This document shows, one piece after another, positions 10,308 to 19,744 of a DNA stretch of 64,000 bases (its first letter is position 1; each line of letters opens with the position of its first letter). Under the pieces are notes generated by a model, which saw only the letters and a program-made list of their open reading frames with translations, did not search any database and had not been told where the DNA came from. The stretch is from Bryobacterales bacterium (GTDB lineage Bacteria > Acidobacteriota > Terriglobia > Bryobacterales > Bryobacteraceae), in the NCBI GenBank assembly GCA_026129915.1, contig JAHCHD010000007.1, positions 1-64,000 of the forward strand. Reading direction: 5' to 3'. The translations under genes were made by a program, and so were the position numbers.

Positions 10308-10538
10308 TCTGGATTCTCCTTATCGCTATTCCTGTCATCCAGCCGATTCCAGCTGGGTGCTATCGCTCACTGTTTCATTGGATGCTTCCGGTGCGGCCTG
10401 AGATCCGGCTGGTACTTCCTAAGGCAAGTCCCCGTTCAAACTACATGACTGGCGGACGATGAGCACTCTTGACGACCAATAGGACCATGAAGCCTGCCTG
10501 CCTGTAGGTTCGGGCGACGGAATACCGTAATCCTGCGC

Positions 10539-12731
10539 ATGCGACTGATACTCACCCGCGGAATCGCGTCCTTGGACGAACTGGCAACGGCTCTTGGCCA
10601 TTCGGCTACAGCGCTGGACGTGGTGGTGGCGGACGATCCGTCGTCGATCCAGGGCCAGATTGCCGAGGGCGATCTGAATGTCGTGCTGATTCCCGCTTCC
10701 GGCGACCTGGCAGCGATGCGCCTTGCCTTGAGCGCCGCGAGCCCCGAGGAACGACCGATGGTGCTGGTGGTGGATTCCCGTAGCAAGGAAGGGCGGGGCA
10801 GCCTGGGCGGTTGTCATCCAGGTGATTGTGCCAGCCTCGCTGAGGCCCCACAGGATGTAGGCGATTTGCCCACTCGCCCGATGGACTGGCTGGAGGATGG
10901 CGGCGACGCGGAGCCCGCCTGCCCGCAGCCGACTTCCCGCGACGGCGACATGAACCTGCGGCAGTGGGTGGATGCGCTTTCGAAGGTAACCGAAGGCGCG
11001 GTGCTGCGGGCAGAGAACGGGCGATGCGTGGCGCTGGACGCTTCGTTTCCCGCCAAGATGGGGTTCCGTCCCCTGTTGCAGGAAGGCGCGCGCCTTGGCA
11101 TCGGCTTCGTTAAGGCCGATCGCCGGCTGCTGTTGGAGTGGCTAGGCGATTCCGGCGGAAAATCGCGGTCCAGCGTCATTCCGTTCCGTGGCGCGCAGGC
11201 CGCGGATCAACTTGTGGTTACCATGCGCGGAAGCCACGGTGAGCATCCAGTGATGATCGAGCGGATTCCGTGTACCGGAGTGCCTGCCAGCAGCCGCATT
11301 CTGCTGGTGAGCCAAGCCCAGGAGGTGGAGGCGGCCCAACTGGCTGCCCCCGCCCTGGGTGAGCTATGCGACCCTGACACCGGGCTAGCCGGTCTGGAGG
11401 CTTTCCTCGAAACGGTGCGCCTGGCTGTTTCGCGCGGGCGCCGCGAAGGGCAAGGCTGCGCGGTGCTGGTGTGCCGCCTCGATGGGATGGATCGCATCGA
11501 CCGCAAACTGGGTGCTGAGGCAGCGGCCACGGCGTTGCAGACCGCGGCCACCCGGCTGCGCAGGGCCGGCGGCGATGTGGAGTCAATGGCCCGCGTTGGA
11601 CCGTACGAGTTCGGCTTCGTGTTCGTTTCGTCGGATGCGCTAAGCGTTATTGAGCAGCAGATCCTTCGGTTCCAGTGTGCAATCCGCCCGCCACTCACGA
11701 GCGGGGATCATCCACTGTCCGCGACGCTACGCTTTGGTATGAGTGAGGCATCGCCGACCTTTCAGCGCCCGCGCGCACTGGTACGGCTTGCCCGTTCCAA
11801 GGCCGCTACCGCCTTGCTGCTGGGCCATGCTTTGCAACGAACGCCGGCCCGCACGGAAGACAAATCAGGCGCGCGCGGGGTTCCCCTGGAACGCGAGATC
11901 GAGCGCGCTTGCCGCCAGCAGGAGTTCGAACTAGTGCTTCAACCCATCATCGACCTGAGGACCTTCCAGGTGCGTGGTGCCGAGGTGCTCGTCCGCTGGC
12001 GACACCCCGCGCGCGGCCTGCTGGCGCCTGCCCACTTTCTGCCAATGGCCGAAAGCACCGGCCAGGTGTCGCAGATTGGCCAGTGGGTGCTCGGAGAGGT
12101 CTGCGCCAAGGCCAGCCATTGGGCGCGGCTATTCCAGGAACGGGCACGCTTTGCCGTGAACGTCTCTCCGGTAGAACTGCACGACAACCGCTTCCTTGCC
12201 ACCACCCTTGGCATCCTTGGGCAACATACCCTTGGCAATGCCGACGTGGAACTCGAGATCACTGAGACCGCCGTTCTGGCGAGCGAACGCAAGACGGCCG
12301 AAGTGGTGGAGTGCCTCCGCCGGCAGGGGGTGCGCGTGGCGCTGGACGACTTTGGCGTGGGCTATTCGTCGCTGGCCCACCTGCGTGAAATTCCATTCTC
12401 GAAGCTGAAGATCGACCGCACCTTCGTGCATGGATCCACGGCCAGCCATCGATGTCGCACCATCGTGCGCAGCATGGTGGAACTAGGCCGGGGCTTACGT
12501 GTGGAAGTGAACGCCGAGGGCGTGGAAATCGCGGAACAGCTTCGCTTCCTTTACGAAGCGGGATGCGACGAAGTGCAGGGCTACTTGTTCGCCCGGCCGA
12601 TGCCTCCCCATCGCTTTGAGTCCTGGGTGGCTGGCTATCAAGGGCAAACGCTCGCTGCCTTCGGGGCTACTCAAGCCGCTGACGACACGGCAAAGATTGT
12701 GCCCTTTGCTCGCGGACGACAGCAAAGCTAA
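10539..12731 (+). CDS. c-di-GMP phosphodiesterase: degenerate GGDEF plus EAL domain
   Basis: 730 residues, no membrane segment. Residues 1 to about 270 form an N-terminal part I cannot assign. A GGDEF-like domain (about 280-430) has RVGPYEF near 354 in place of RYGGDEF, so it should not make c-di-GMP. The C-terminal EAL domain (about 450-700) looks active: AEVLVRW near 480, NVSP near 539, ELEITET, DDFGVGYSSL near 602, KLKIDRTFV, AEGVE and EVQGYLFARP. Such proteins hydrolyse c-di-GMP, with the dead GGDEF often acting as a GTP-sensing or dimer module. Its stop codon overlaps that of the convergent lysR gene. Confidence 0.9.
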   Translation: MRLILTRGIASLDELATALGHSATALDVVVADDPSSIQGQIAEGDLNVVLIPASGDLAAMRLALSAASPEERPMVLVVDSRSKEGRGSLGGCHPGDCASLAEAPQDVGDLPTRPMDWLEDGGDAEPACPQPTSRDGDMNLRQWVDALSKVTEGAVLRAENGRCVALDASFPAKMGFRPLLQEGARLGIGFVKADRRLLLEWLGDSGGKSRSSVIPFRGAQAADQLVVTMRGSHGEHPVMIERIPCTGVPASSRILLVSQAQEVEAAQLAAPALGELCDPDTGLAGLEAFLETVRLAVSRGRREGQGCAVLVCRLDGMDRIDRKLGAEAAATALQTAATRLRRAGGDVESMARVGPYEFGFVFVSSDALSVIEQQILRFQCAIRPPLTSGDHPLSATLRFGMSEASPTFQRPRALVRLARSKAATALLLGHALQRTPARTEDKSGARGVPLEREIERACRQQEFELVLQPIIDLRTFQVRGAEVLVRWRHPARGLLAPAHFLPMAESTGQVSQIGQWVLGEVCAKASHWARLFQERARFAVNVSPVELHDNRFLATTLGILGQHTLGNADVELEITETAVLASERKTAEVVECLRRQGVRVALDDFGVGYSSLAHLREIPFSKLKIDRTFVHGSTASHRCRTIVRSMVELGRGLRVEVNAEGVEIAEQLRFLYEAGCDEVQGYLFARPMPPHRFESWVAGYQGQTLAAFGATQAADDTAKIVPFARGRQQS

Positions 12732-13621
12732 GCGGGCGCCTCTGCTGACTCCGTCCGCACCAATTCCAAGAACGCGCGCGCCGCATGGCTAAGTGCGCGC
12801 TTGGCTGGCGATGCAAGGTGGATCTTTCGCTCGATGTCCAGTTCCTTCACGCGCACCTCATGCAGCATGCCCCGCCGGATCTCCGGCTCGACGCACATCT
12901 TAGGAAGAAAGGCCACCCCCTCATTCATCTGCACCAGCTTGCGGATGGTCTCGACGGTGGGCATCTCCACGTCCATGTTCAGGGGCACCTTGTGGTCACG
13001 GAAACAGCGAATTACCACTTCTCGATAGGGCGACAATACGTTGTGCGCGATGAAGGTCTCCATGCCCAGTTCATTGATGCTTACCGTCTTGCGCTTTGCC
13101 AGGCGGTGCTGCGGCGAAACTACAAAAGCCAGCCGGTCGGTGTAGATAACGCTGGTGCTCACCCGATCGTCCTGCGGGTCGTAGCTGATCACGCCCAGTT
13201 CCAGATCGCCATCAATCAGCTGCGATGGTATCTTGCTCGAAAGGCTGCGCCGCACCTGCACTTTGATTTTCGGGTAAGTGCGCCGGTAGCGCTCAATGTG
13301 CTGCAGCAAGTAAAGGGCGGTGGATTCGTTGGCCCCAATTGAAAGGCGTCCCGCCGCGTTGTCTCGCAGCTCCGTGAGTGCATTTTCGAGGTCAAGTTGC
13401 AGGTTGGAGAAGCGCCTTGCGTAATCCAGCACAATGCGCCCGGCATCGGTGAGAATCAGGTCTTTTCCTGAACGGTCAATCAGCCTTTCGCTGAGTTCAT
13501 CTTCCAGCCGCTGCAACGCCAGCGACACCGCCGGCTGCGTGCGCCCCAGTTTCTCAGCGGCACGCGAAAAGCTTTTCTCGGTGGCTACGGTCAATAGCAC
13601 CTTCAACAGGTAGAGTTCCAC
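12728..13621 (-). CDS. LysR-family transcriptional regulator divergent from the leucine genes
   Basis: 297 residues, normal LysR length. The N-terminal winged helix reads LLKVLLTVATEKSFSRAAEKLGRTQPAVSLALQRLEDELSE when taken in pieces; TQPAVSLALQRLE is the recognition helix. A type 2 periplasmic-binding-like effector domain follows (LSIGANESTALYLL, LELGVISYDP, VSPQHRLAKRKT, VQMNEGVAFLPK). The gene is head-to-head with leuA across 230 nt containing inverted repeats of LysR-box type. Inference: it controls the leu operon, and possibly itself, in response to a pathway intermediate. The effector cannot be read. Its stop overlaps the stop of the EAL gene on the other strand. Confidence 0.92.
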   Translation of the reverse strand: MELYLLKVLLTVATEKSFSRAAEKLGRTQPAVSLALQRLEDELSERLIDRSGKDLILTDAGRIVLDYARRFSNLQLDLENALTELRDNAAGRLSIGANESTALYLLQHIERYRRTYPKIKVQVRRSLSSKIPSQLIDGDLELGVISYDPQDDRVSTSVIYTDRLAFVVSPQHRLAKRKTVSINELGMETFIAHNVLSPYREVVIRCFRDHKVPLNMDVEMPTVETIRKLVQMNEGVAFLPKMCVEPEIRRGMLHEVRVKELDIERKIHLASPAKRALSHAARAFLELVRTESAEAPA

Positions 13622-13684
13622 GATTCCCTGCTTTCAAGCCCACGACGGGTTGGCCGGGGCGCCCAGCGAAGGCTATCAGAGAAG

Positions 13685-13730
13685 CTTTCGCTATAAGATC
13701 AATTTATACCATTCGTGGCGCTTATGAAAG
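13685..13730. promoter_or_regulatory. Inverted repeats in the lysR-leuA divergent spacer (candidate LysR operator)
   Basis: Two nested symmetries occur. TATAA-N7-TTATA (13692-13708) is a perfect 5-bp-arm palindrome that fits the T-N11-A rule for LysR boxes. CTTTC-gct-ATAAG (13685-13697) faces CTTAT-GAAAG (13721-13730) as an imperfect inverted pair. They lie about 65 nt from the lysR start and 120-165 nt from the leuA start. No convincing -35/-10 pair could be fixed for either gene. Confidence 0.45.
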
Positions 13731-13851
13731 CCACCAAAAAGATAAATTTGCCAAATCACCCGGAATTGTCGCATCCTGTTTTTATACCGACGCGGTGAAG
13801 CAACAGGTTGCCGCGGAAGTACAGCCAAGAGCGCGACCGGATACGCAAACC

Positions 13852-15021
13852 ATGAATCCTCACGTATTCATCTTTGACACAACCCTGAGAGACGGGGAGC
13901 AGTCCCCAGGATGCAGCATGACGGTGCCGGAGAAAGTCCGGATGGCCCGAAAGCTGGTGGAACTCGGCGCAGACATCCTCGAAGCCGGTTTCCCCATCGC
14001 GTCGGAAGGCGATTACGAATCGGTGCTTGCCGTTTCCAGGGAGTTTCCCGAAGCCCGCGTGGCCGCACTGGCCCGCGCGGTGCCTAAGGACATTGAGCGT
14101 GCCGCTCGCGCTCTTGAGCCTGCCAAGAAACCTCGCATTCATACGTTTATCGCCACCAGCGATATTCACCTGAAGCACAAGTTGCGCAAGACCCGCGACC
14201 AGGTGCTGGAGGAAGCCGTAAAGGCGGTAGAGCAGGCGCGGCAATACACCGACGACGTGGAGTTCTCAGCGGAGGACGCAACGCGCACGGACTCTGACTT
14301 TCTCGAGGCGATCTCCGTTGCCACGGTGGAGGCTGGCGCAACCACCGTGAATCTGCCGGATACCGTGGGTTTCACGGTGCCGCGTGAGTACGCCGCGATT
14401 ATCGGCCGCATCGCGAAGCGCCTCAACGGCAATGCGATTGTGAGCGTGCATTGCCACAACGATCTTGGGCTGGCGGTAGCGAACTCCATTGCCGCGGTGG
14501 AAGCCGGGGCACGCCAGGTAGAGTGCACCATCAACGGGATTGGCGAGCGAGCGGGCAACTGCGCGCTGGAAGAGATCGTGATGATCATGAAGGTGCGCGA
14601 GGAGATCATGCCCTTCCGCACCAGCATCAATGCCGAACATCTCTTTCCCGCCAGCCAGTTGCTAAGCGAGATCATCACCTTTGGCCCGCAGCCAAATAAG
14701 GCAATTGTGGGCAGTAACGCCTTTGCGCATGAAGCGGGCATCCACCAGGACGGCTACCTGAAAGAGCGAAGCACCTACGAGATCATGGACCCACGTAGCG
14801 TAGGAGTGCCCGACAGTAAGCTGGTGCTGGGCAAGCACAGCGGACGTCATGCGCTGCAGGAGCGCGCCCACAGCTTTGGGTTCAATCCCACGCGCGAGCA
14901 ACTCGACATGCTCTACGAGAAGTTCACCACCATGGCGGACCGGAAGAAGGGCGTGACGAACGAAGAGATTCTGGACCTGCTCCAGCGTGAGCTTTCGCCG
15001 GCGGCCAGCCTTGCGGACTAA
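13852..15021 (+). CDS. leuA: 2-isopropylmalate synthase, short form without regulatory domain
   Basis: 389 residues from MNPHVFIFDTTLRDGEQ. The frame is open back to a GTG at 13795, but family alignment and the FDTTLRDGEQSPGC start favour this ATG. The HMGL TIM-barrel is complete: metal and substrate motifs DTTLRDGEQ, FSAEDATRTD, VHCHNDLGLAVANS and NGIGERAGN, then AGIHQDG and KHSGRHA of the linker region. The enzyme condenses acetyl-CoA with 2-ketoisovalerate as the first leucine step. Full-length LeuA carries a C-terminal LeuA_dimer domain of about 120 residues that binds leucine; that part is absent, so leucine feedback inhibition may be missing. The context with leuBCD supports LeuA over homocitrate or citramalate synthase. 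Confidence 0.93.
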   Translation: MNPHVFIFDTTLRDGEQSPGCSMTVPEKVRMARKLVELGADILEAGFPIASEGDYESVLAVSREFPEARVAALARAVPKDIERAARALEPAKKPRIHTFIATSDIHLKHKLRKTRDQVLEEAVKAVEQARQYTDDVEFSAEDATRTDSDFLEAISVATVEAGATTVNLPDTVGFTVPREYAAIIGRIAKRLNGNAIVSVHCHNDLGLAVANSIAAVEAGARQVECTINGIGERAGNCALEEIVMIMKVREEIMPFRTSINAEHLFPASQLLSEIITFGPQPNKAIVGSNAFAHEAGIHQDGYLKERSTYEIMDPRSVGVPDSKLVLGKHSGRHALQERAHSFGFNPTREQLDMLYEKFTTMADRKKGVTNEEILDLLQRELSPAASLAD

Positions 15022-15111
15022 CTCTGCGCAAGAGCCGGTTGCTTCCAAAAGCGGCCCGCCCCTGTGGCCGCTTACGTTCCCCGCGTCATCCAGACGATTG
15101 AGAAAACTGCA

Positions 15112-16197
15112 ATGAAGATGAGCGTTCTGGTCCTGCCCGGCGACGGCATCGGGACCGAAGTAACCCGCGAAGCCGTACGTGTGCTGGAGCGGGTGGCCAC
15201 CAAGTTTGGCCACGACCTGGTGTTGACTGAGGGTCTGCTGGGCGGCATCGCCATCCACAAGACCGGCAAGCCCATGCCGGAGGAAACTGAGGAACTGGCT
15301 CATGAAGCCGACGCCACCCTGCTAGGGGCGGTGGGTTTGCCTGAGTTCGATGATGCCCCGCCGCAGTTGCGCCCGGAAAAGGGACTGCTGGGGATTCGCA
15401 AGACACTTGGTGTTTACGCGAACCTGCGCCCGGTGCGTAGCTTCAAGTCGCTGCTGGATTCCTCCCCGCTGAAGAACGAGCGCGTGGATGGCGTGGACAT
15501 GATCATCGTTCGCGAACTGAACGGCGGCCTGTACTACGGCCTGCCTCGCGGCGTGGAAGGCGAAGGTCTCGAAGAGCGGGGCACGAATACCATGACCTAC
15601 ACCCGCGCCGAGATCCAACGCATCACGCGGATGGCGTTCGGGCTCGCGCGCAACCGGCGCAAGCGTGTCACCAGCGTCGATAAGTCCAACGTGCTGGAAA
15701 CCTCGCAGCTTTGGCGCAAAGTGGTGAACGAGGTTGCAGCTGAGTATCCCGACGTGCAGCTTGACCACTTGCTGGTGGACAACGCGGCCATGCAACTGAT
15801 TCTGAACCCCAAGCAGTTCGACGTGATGCTCACCGAGAATATGTTTGGCGACATCCTAAGCGACGAAGGGAGCGTGCTTTCTGGCTCCATCGGGATGCTG
15901 CCGTCGGCCTCCATTGGCGCGCAACGGCCCAACGGAGCGTTCGTGGGTCTCTATGAGCCGGTGCATGGGTCGGCGCCAGATATTGCGGGCCAGAACAAAG
16001 CCAATCCGCTGGGCGCAATCGGCTCAGTAGCTGCGATGCTTGAATACAGCTTCCAGTTGATTGATGAAGCAACCGCCGTGAACCGCGCCATTGATGCCGT
16101 GCTAGACAGCGGCCACGTTACCGCTGACCTGCGGCCCAAGGGCGCGCCGGCAAGCACCAGCGATGTGGGTACGGCTATCTGCGACGCCATTGGATAG
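15112..16197 (+). CDS. leuB: 3-isopropylmalate dehydrogenase
   Basis: 361 residues from MKMSVLVLPGDGIGTEV. The frame extends upstream to 15064, but the family starts here. Motifs of the isocitrate/isopropylmalate dehydrogenase family are present: GDGIG, LLGAVG, the LRPVR substrate region, VRELNGGLYYG, the catalytic Lys in VTSVDKSNVLETS, VDNAAMQL, TENMFGDILSDE and YEPVHGSAPDIAGQNKANP. It oxidatively decarboxylates 3-isopropylmalate with NAD+ in leucine synthesis. It is the second gene of leuABCD, 90 nt after leuA and 39 nt before leuC. Confidence 0.96.
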   Translation: MKMSVLVLPGDGIGTEVTREAVRVLERVATKFGHDLVLTEGLLGGIAIHKTGKPMPEETEELAHEADATLLGAVGLPEFDDAPPQLRPEKGLLGIRKTLGVYANLRPVRSFKSLLDSSPLKNERVDGVDMIIVRELNGGLYYGLPRGVEGEGLEERGTNTMTYTRAEIQRITRMAFGLARNRRKRVTSVDKSNVLETSQLWRKVVNEVAAEYPDVQLDHLLVDNAAMQLILNPKQFDVMLTENMFGDILSDEGSVLSGSIGMLPSASIGAQRPNGAFVGLYEPVHGSAPDIAGQNKANPLGAIGSVAAMLEYSFQLIDEATAVNRAIDAVLDSGHVTADLRPKGAPASTSDVGTAICDAIG

Positions 16198-16236
16198 CCG
16201 TATGTCAACGACTTTTGAAAAGAGTGAATACCGTTT

Positions 16237-17641
16237 ATGAGCAAGCCCCGCACAATCATCCAGAAGGTCTGGGACAACCACGTGGTTGCCCAGCAGGAGG
16301 GCGCCCCGCGCTGCTCTATATCGACTTCACATCTGGTGCATGAAGTCGTCGCCGCAAGCCTTTGAAGGGCTTCGCCAGCGCGGCCTGAAGGTGCGCCAGC
16401 CATCGCGCACCATTGCCACCACTGACCACAGCATCCCCACCACCTCGCGCTCGCTTCCCATCCTGGATCCGATTGCCGCGACGCAGGTGGAGAAGCTCGA
16501 ATCCAACTGCCGCGAGTTTGGAATTCCCTGCTTCGGTTTCCACTCCGAAGACCAGGGCATCGTGCATGTGATGGGTCCGGAACTCGGCCTCACGCAGCCC
16601 GGCATGACAGTAGTGTGCGGGGATTCACACACTGCCACGCACGGCGCTTTCGGTGCGCTTGCCTTCGGCATTGGCACCAGCCAGGTGGAACATGTGCTGG
16701 CCACGCAGTGCCTGCTGCAGCAGCCTTCCCAGAGCTTTGAAGTGCGGGTGGACGGCGTACTGAAACCCGGCGTCACGGCCAAGGACATCATCCTCGCGCT
16801 GATTTCCCGCATCGGCATTGGCGGCGGTACGGGCTGCGTGCTGGAGTACCGCGGCTCGGCCATCTCCGCGTTGTCGATGGAAGAGCGGATGACCATCTGC
16901 AATATGTCGATTGAAGGCGGGGCACGTGCAGGGCTGATTGCGCCCGACGACACCACCTACGAGTACATCCACGGACGTCGCTACGCGCCGCAGGGCGCGG
17001 ATTGGGATGCAGCCGTGGCTCGCTGGCGCGCGCTGCCTACCGACGAGGGCGCTACCTACGACAAGTCCATCCTGATTGATGCAGATGCGCTGGAACCGAT
17101 GATTACCTATGGCACCAATCCCGGCATGGGCATTTCGATCTCACAGCCGGTGCCCACACCTGATTCCGGCAAGGACGCCATTGAGCGCGATTCCATCCGC
17201 AAGGCCCTTGACTACATGGCGCTCGAAGGGGGCAAGCCGCTACTGGGCCATCCCGTAAACGTCGTGTTTATTGGAAGCTGCACGAATTCGCGGATTTCGG
17301 ATTTGCGTCAAGCCGCCGCCGTGCTGAATGGCCGCAAGGTGAGCCCTTCCGTGCGCACCATGGTGGTGCCCGGTTCGCAGGAAGTGAAGCGCCAGGCGGA
17401 AGCCGAGGGCTTGCACGAGATTTTCCGTGCCGCCGGCGCTGAGTGGCGCGAGGCTGGCTGCAGTATGTGTATCGCTATGAATGGCGACCAACTGACGCCC
17501 GGCCAGTATTGCGTCTCCACCAGCAATCGCAACTTTGAAGGCCGCCAGGGCAAGGGCGGACGCACCTTCCTGGCCAGCCCGCTGACCGCTGCCGCCACCG
17601 CCATTCAGGGAACCGTCGCCGACGTCAGGAGCATTTTATGA
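16237..17641 (+). CDS. leuC: 3-isopropylmalate dehydratase large subunit, frame broken by three indels near the 5' end
   Basis: The ATG at 16237 begins [17 protein letters not shown] as expected for LeuC, but that frame stops at 16363-16365. The remainder ([12 protein letters not shown] to the end) lies in another frame. Matching the conserved LeuC N-terminus locates three lesions: one base missing at 16308/16309 (before LLYIDF), one extra A near 16329 (before HLVHEV), and two bases missing at 16347/16348 (before SPQAFEG). Corrected, the protein is about 468 residues, normal for LeuC, with cluster cysteines in GSCTNSR and GCSMC. With LeuD it isomerises 2- to 3-isopropylmalate. leuD overlaps by ATGA. 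Everything downstream is intact, so an assembly error is likelier than decay, but a real pseudogene is possible. Confidence 0.85.
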
Positions 17642-18249
17642 ACCCCTTCACGCTTCTCACCAGCCGCGTTGTGCCGCTGCCGATCGACAACATCGACACT
17701 GACCAGATCATTCCCGCTCGTTTCCTGAAGACCATCTCGAAAGAGGGGCTTGACCGAAACTTGTTCTGCGACTGGCGCTACCACGAGGACGGCAGCGAAC
17801 AGCCGGACTTCATCCTGAACAAGCCCGAGGCGAAGGGTGCGCAGATTCTGCTGGCGGGCGACAATTTCGGCTGTGGTTCCTCACGCGAACATGCACCGTG
17901 GGCACTCACACAGTTCGGCTTCCGGGCCATCCTCAGCAGTTCGTTTGCCGATATTTTCCGCGGCAACGCGCTAAAGAATTCCCTTCTGCCCGTGGTGATT
18001 CCGGAGGATGTGAAGCAGGAATTGTTCGCACTGCGCGAGAACGACGCGAATCTCAGCATTACCATCGATCTGGAGACTCAAACCTTGAGCCTGCCCGATG
18101 GCCGCAAGGTGGAGTTTCCCGTGGACCCCTTCGCAAAGTACTGCTTGCTGAACGGTGTGGACGAACTAGGCTACCTGCTGAAACACGAGCGGGAGATCGC
18201 CGCGTGGGAAGCGCGCCAGCCCTGGGCGCTAAACACGCTGGGTGCATAG
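17638..18249 (+). CDS. leuD: 3-isopropylmalate dehydratase small subunit
   Basis: 203 residues, standard for LeuD. The start overlaps the leuC stop (ATGA), a sign of translational coupling. Family motifs are the N-terminal [48 protein letters not shown] and the C-terminal [17 protein letters not shown]. It forms the swivelling small domain of the isopropylmalate isomerase with LeuC and holds substrate-binding residues in the GCGSSREH loop. It is the last gene of the leuABCD set; the next gene is convergent and ends 8 nt away. Confidence 0.96.
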   Translation: MNPFTLLTSRVVPLPIDNIDTDQIIPARFLKTISKEGLDRNLFCDWRYHEDGSEQPDFILNKPEAKGAQILLAGDNFGCGSSREHAPWALTQFGFRAILSSSFADIFRGNALKNSLLPVVIPEDVKQELFALRENDANLSITIDLETQTLSLPDGRKVEFPVDPFAKYCLLNGVDELGYLLKHEREIAAWEARQPWALNTLGA

Positions 18250-18257
18250 TTGCATCG

Positions 18258-18866
18258 TCAGGTTGCGTCGAGGAAGCGCACGTCGCGTGCGCCCGCCTGC
18301 AGTAGCAGGGCGCGGATGGCTTCCTCGGCGTTCCGCCTGGCCTGTACCAGCATTCCCATGTCCAAGGCGGCCTTCTCGCAATCGGATTTCGCCATCAGGC
18401 GCGCCTGGCGTTCGAGGTCAGGGTTGTAGGGGACCCAGGGAGTCCACCAGGTGATGCTGCGGTCCCACACGCGCGTTTGCGTGTCGTCAATCACCACGCT
18501 GGTGATGGTCGCAGAGGGAAGGGCGATGGCCAGCGCGCCATCTGGCAGCACCTTCACGTGCTCTTCCCGTAACTGGCTAAGGTCGATGCCTCCGGAGACC
18601 TCCGCCTGGACAAACAGCAGCATGCGTTCGGCCCCGAACGGGACTTTCTTTTCCTCCAGCGCCACCACCTTCTGGATGCCATATTTCACGGTCACCAGTT
18701 CGCGAAGGCCTTGAATCTGGGTGATGACGGCTGGCGGGTCAATCAACTTGGCTGCGCCTGACTCTCCCTTTCGTCCATTGAAATCGCGGAGTGCCACCAC
18801 CGCCACTCCCACCACGAAGACTAAGAGGGTGGATAACACCAATCCCATCGCGGTTCGCTGCGACAT
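18258..18866 (-). CDS. DUF4230 membrane-anchored protein
   Basis: 202 residues from MSQRTAMGL; the frame is open 18 nt further upstream. A single N-terminal membrane segment (about 8-27, LVLSTLLVFVVGVAVVAL) precedes an extracytoplasmic domain. The DUF4230 pattern is visible: a QGLRELVTVKYGIQKVV strand with a conserved E/Y region, FVQAEVSGGIDLSQL, LPSATITSVVIDD and a long C-terminal helix (NPDLERQARLMAKSDCEKAAL). The fold is thought to be related to band-7-like beta strands, but no function is known. It reads leftward, co-directional with the coiled-coil gene upstream (37 nt). Confidence 0.8.
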   Translation of the reverse strand: MSQRTAMGLVLSTLLVFVVGVAVVALRDFNGRKGESGAAKLIDPPAVITQIQGLRELVTVKYGIQKVVALEEKKVPFGAERMLLFVQAEVSGGIDLSQLREEHVKVLPDGALAIALPSATITSVVIDDTQTRVWDRSITWWTPWVPYNPDLERQARLMAKSDCEKAALDMGMLVQARRNAEEAIRALLLQAGARDVRFLDAT

Positions 18867-18902
18867 GCGGCCTCCCCAATTCAAATGGTTTCGCGGTAGC
18901 CC

Positions 18903-19682
18903 TCAGGCTCCGTAGTCGGTCATATAGAACAGGCTCAATCGCGGCAAGCCCGCTGCGTCCAGCAGACGCTTGGAGAGGTATTGCTCTTCCAGTTGGCGCA
19001 ATTGTTCCCCGCTCATCTTGGAGCGATGAGGGCGCAACTGCGTTTCGAGTTCGCGCCGCACTGCCACCATGGCTTCGTCCGATTGCGCCAGCCGCAACTG
19101 CGCGAGCATCTTTTCTTCCATCGCCGTCAGCCGTATCTCCAGTTCTTCGAGGTCGGCCAGAAGGGTATCCACATCCCCGGCGATGGTGCGCAACTGCTCG
19201 CCCAGGTTCTGTATGGGCGGGTGCGGCGACTGCAGCAGCGCCTCGGCATTGGCATGGATGAACCGGGCCAGGGCATCACCGGAAAACGGCGCTGCGGCTT
19301 CGCGCGTGCGTGCGGCGGGCTGGCCGGTTTCCACGTCCGCCTGCCGCTTGGCTTCCGCCGCCACTGCCTGCGCGCAATAGGCCAGCGAGTTCACCTGGTG
19401 TGTCCTGTTCTTGCGTGCACGCCATTTTTCAAATGCCGCGTCGATGCCCTTCAGGACAGCCTCCAGTGGGATGCCGTTGCTCTTCCAAGTAGCGATGAGT
19501 GCCCAGTCGAGCGGCGATAGCAGGAACAGCGACGTGCCGCGGGCGCGCTGGAAATGGTCTTCAATTTCGGTGAAGTAGTTGTAGTAGTTCGTCGGCCAAT
19601 CCGCATCTGGGGCTGAGTCTGATGGTAGTTCGCCAGGATTCGTCGGTTCCAATACTTGTACACGCCTCTCTGCTGTTTCCAC
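18903..19682 (-). CDS. Conserved hypothetical cytoplasmic protein, helical
   Basis: 259 residues, no signal peptide or membrane span. The N-terminal third (NYYNYFTEIEDHFQRARG, LLSPLDWALIATWKSNGIPLE) has a conserved look and resembles small helical domains annotated only as hypothetical in Acidobacteriota. The middle is Ala/Arg-rich. The C-terminal half (about 150-240) is strongly heptad-like (LRTIAGDVDTLLADLEELE, RLTAMEEKMLAQLRLA), suggesting a coiled coil, and ends in a short LSLFYMTDYGA tail. It probably shares an mRNA with the DUF4230 gene downstream. No function is assigned. Confidence 0.72.
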   Translation of the reverse strand: METAERRVQVLEPTNPGELPSDSAPDADWPTNYYNYFTEIEDHFQRARGTSLFLLSPLDWALIATWKSNGIPLEAVLKGIDAAFEKWRARKNRTHQVNSLAYCAQAVAAEAKRQADVETGQPAARTREAAAPFSGDALARFIHANAEALLQSPHPPIQNLGEQLRTIAGDVDTLLADLEELEIRLTAMEEKMLAQLRLAQSDEAMVAVRRELETQLRPHRSKMSGEQLRQLEEQYLSKRLLDAAGLPRLSLFYMTDYGA

Positions 19683-19744
19683 TGTAGCAATCGAAATTGC
19701 GCACGAGTTCTCACTCCCGTCCGCTAACCGAATACACTAAGGCC

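Noticed and set aside
14166-14741. Leftward ORF opposite leuA
   Set aside because: Antisense to the HMGL catalytic region; no independent support.
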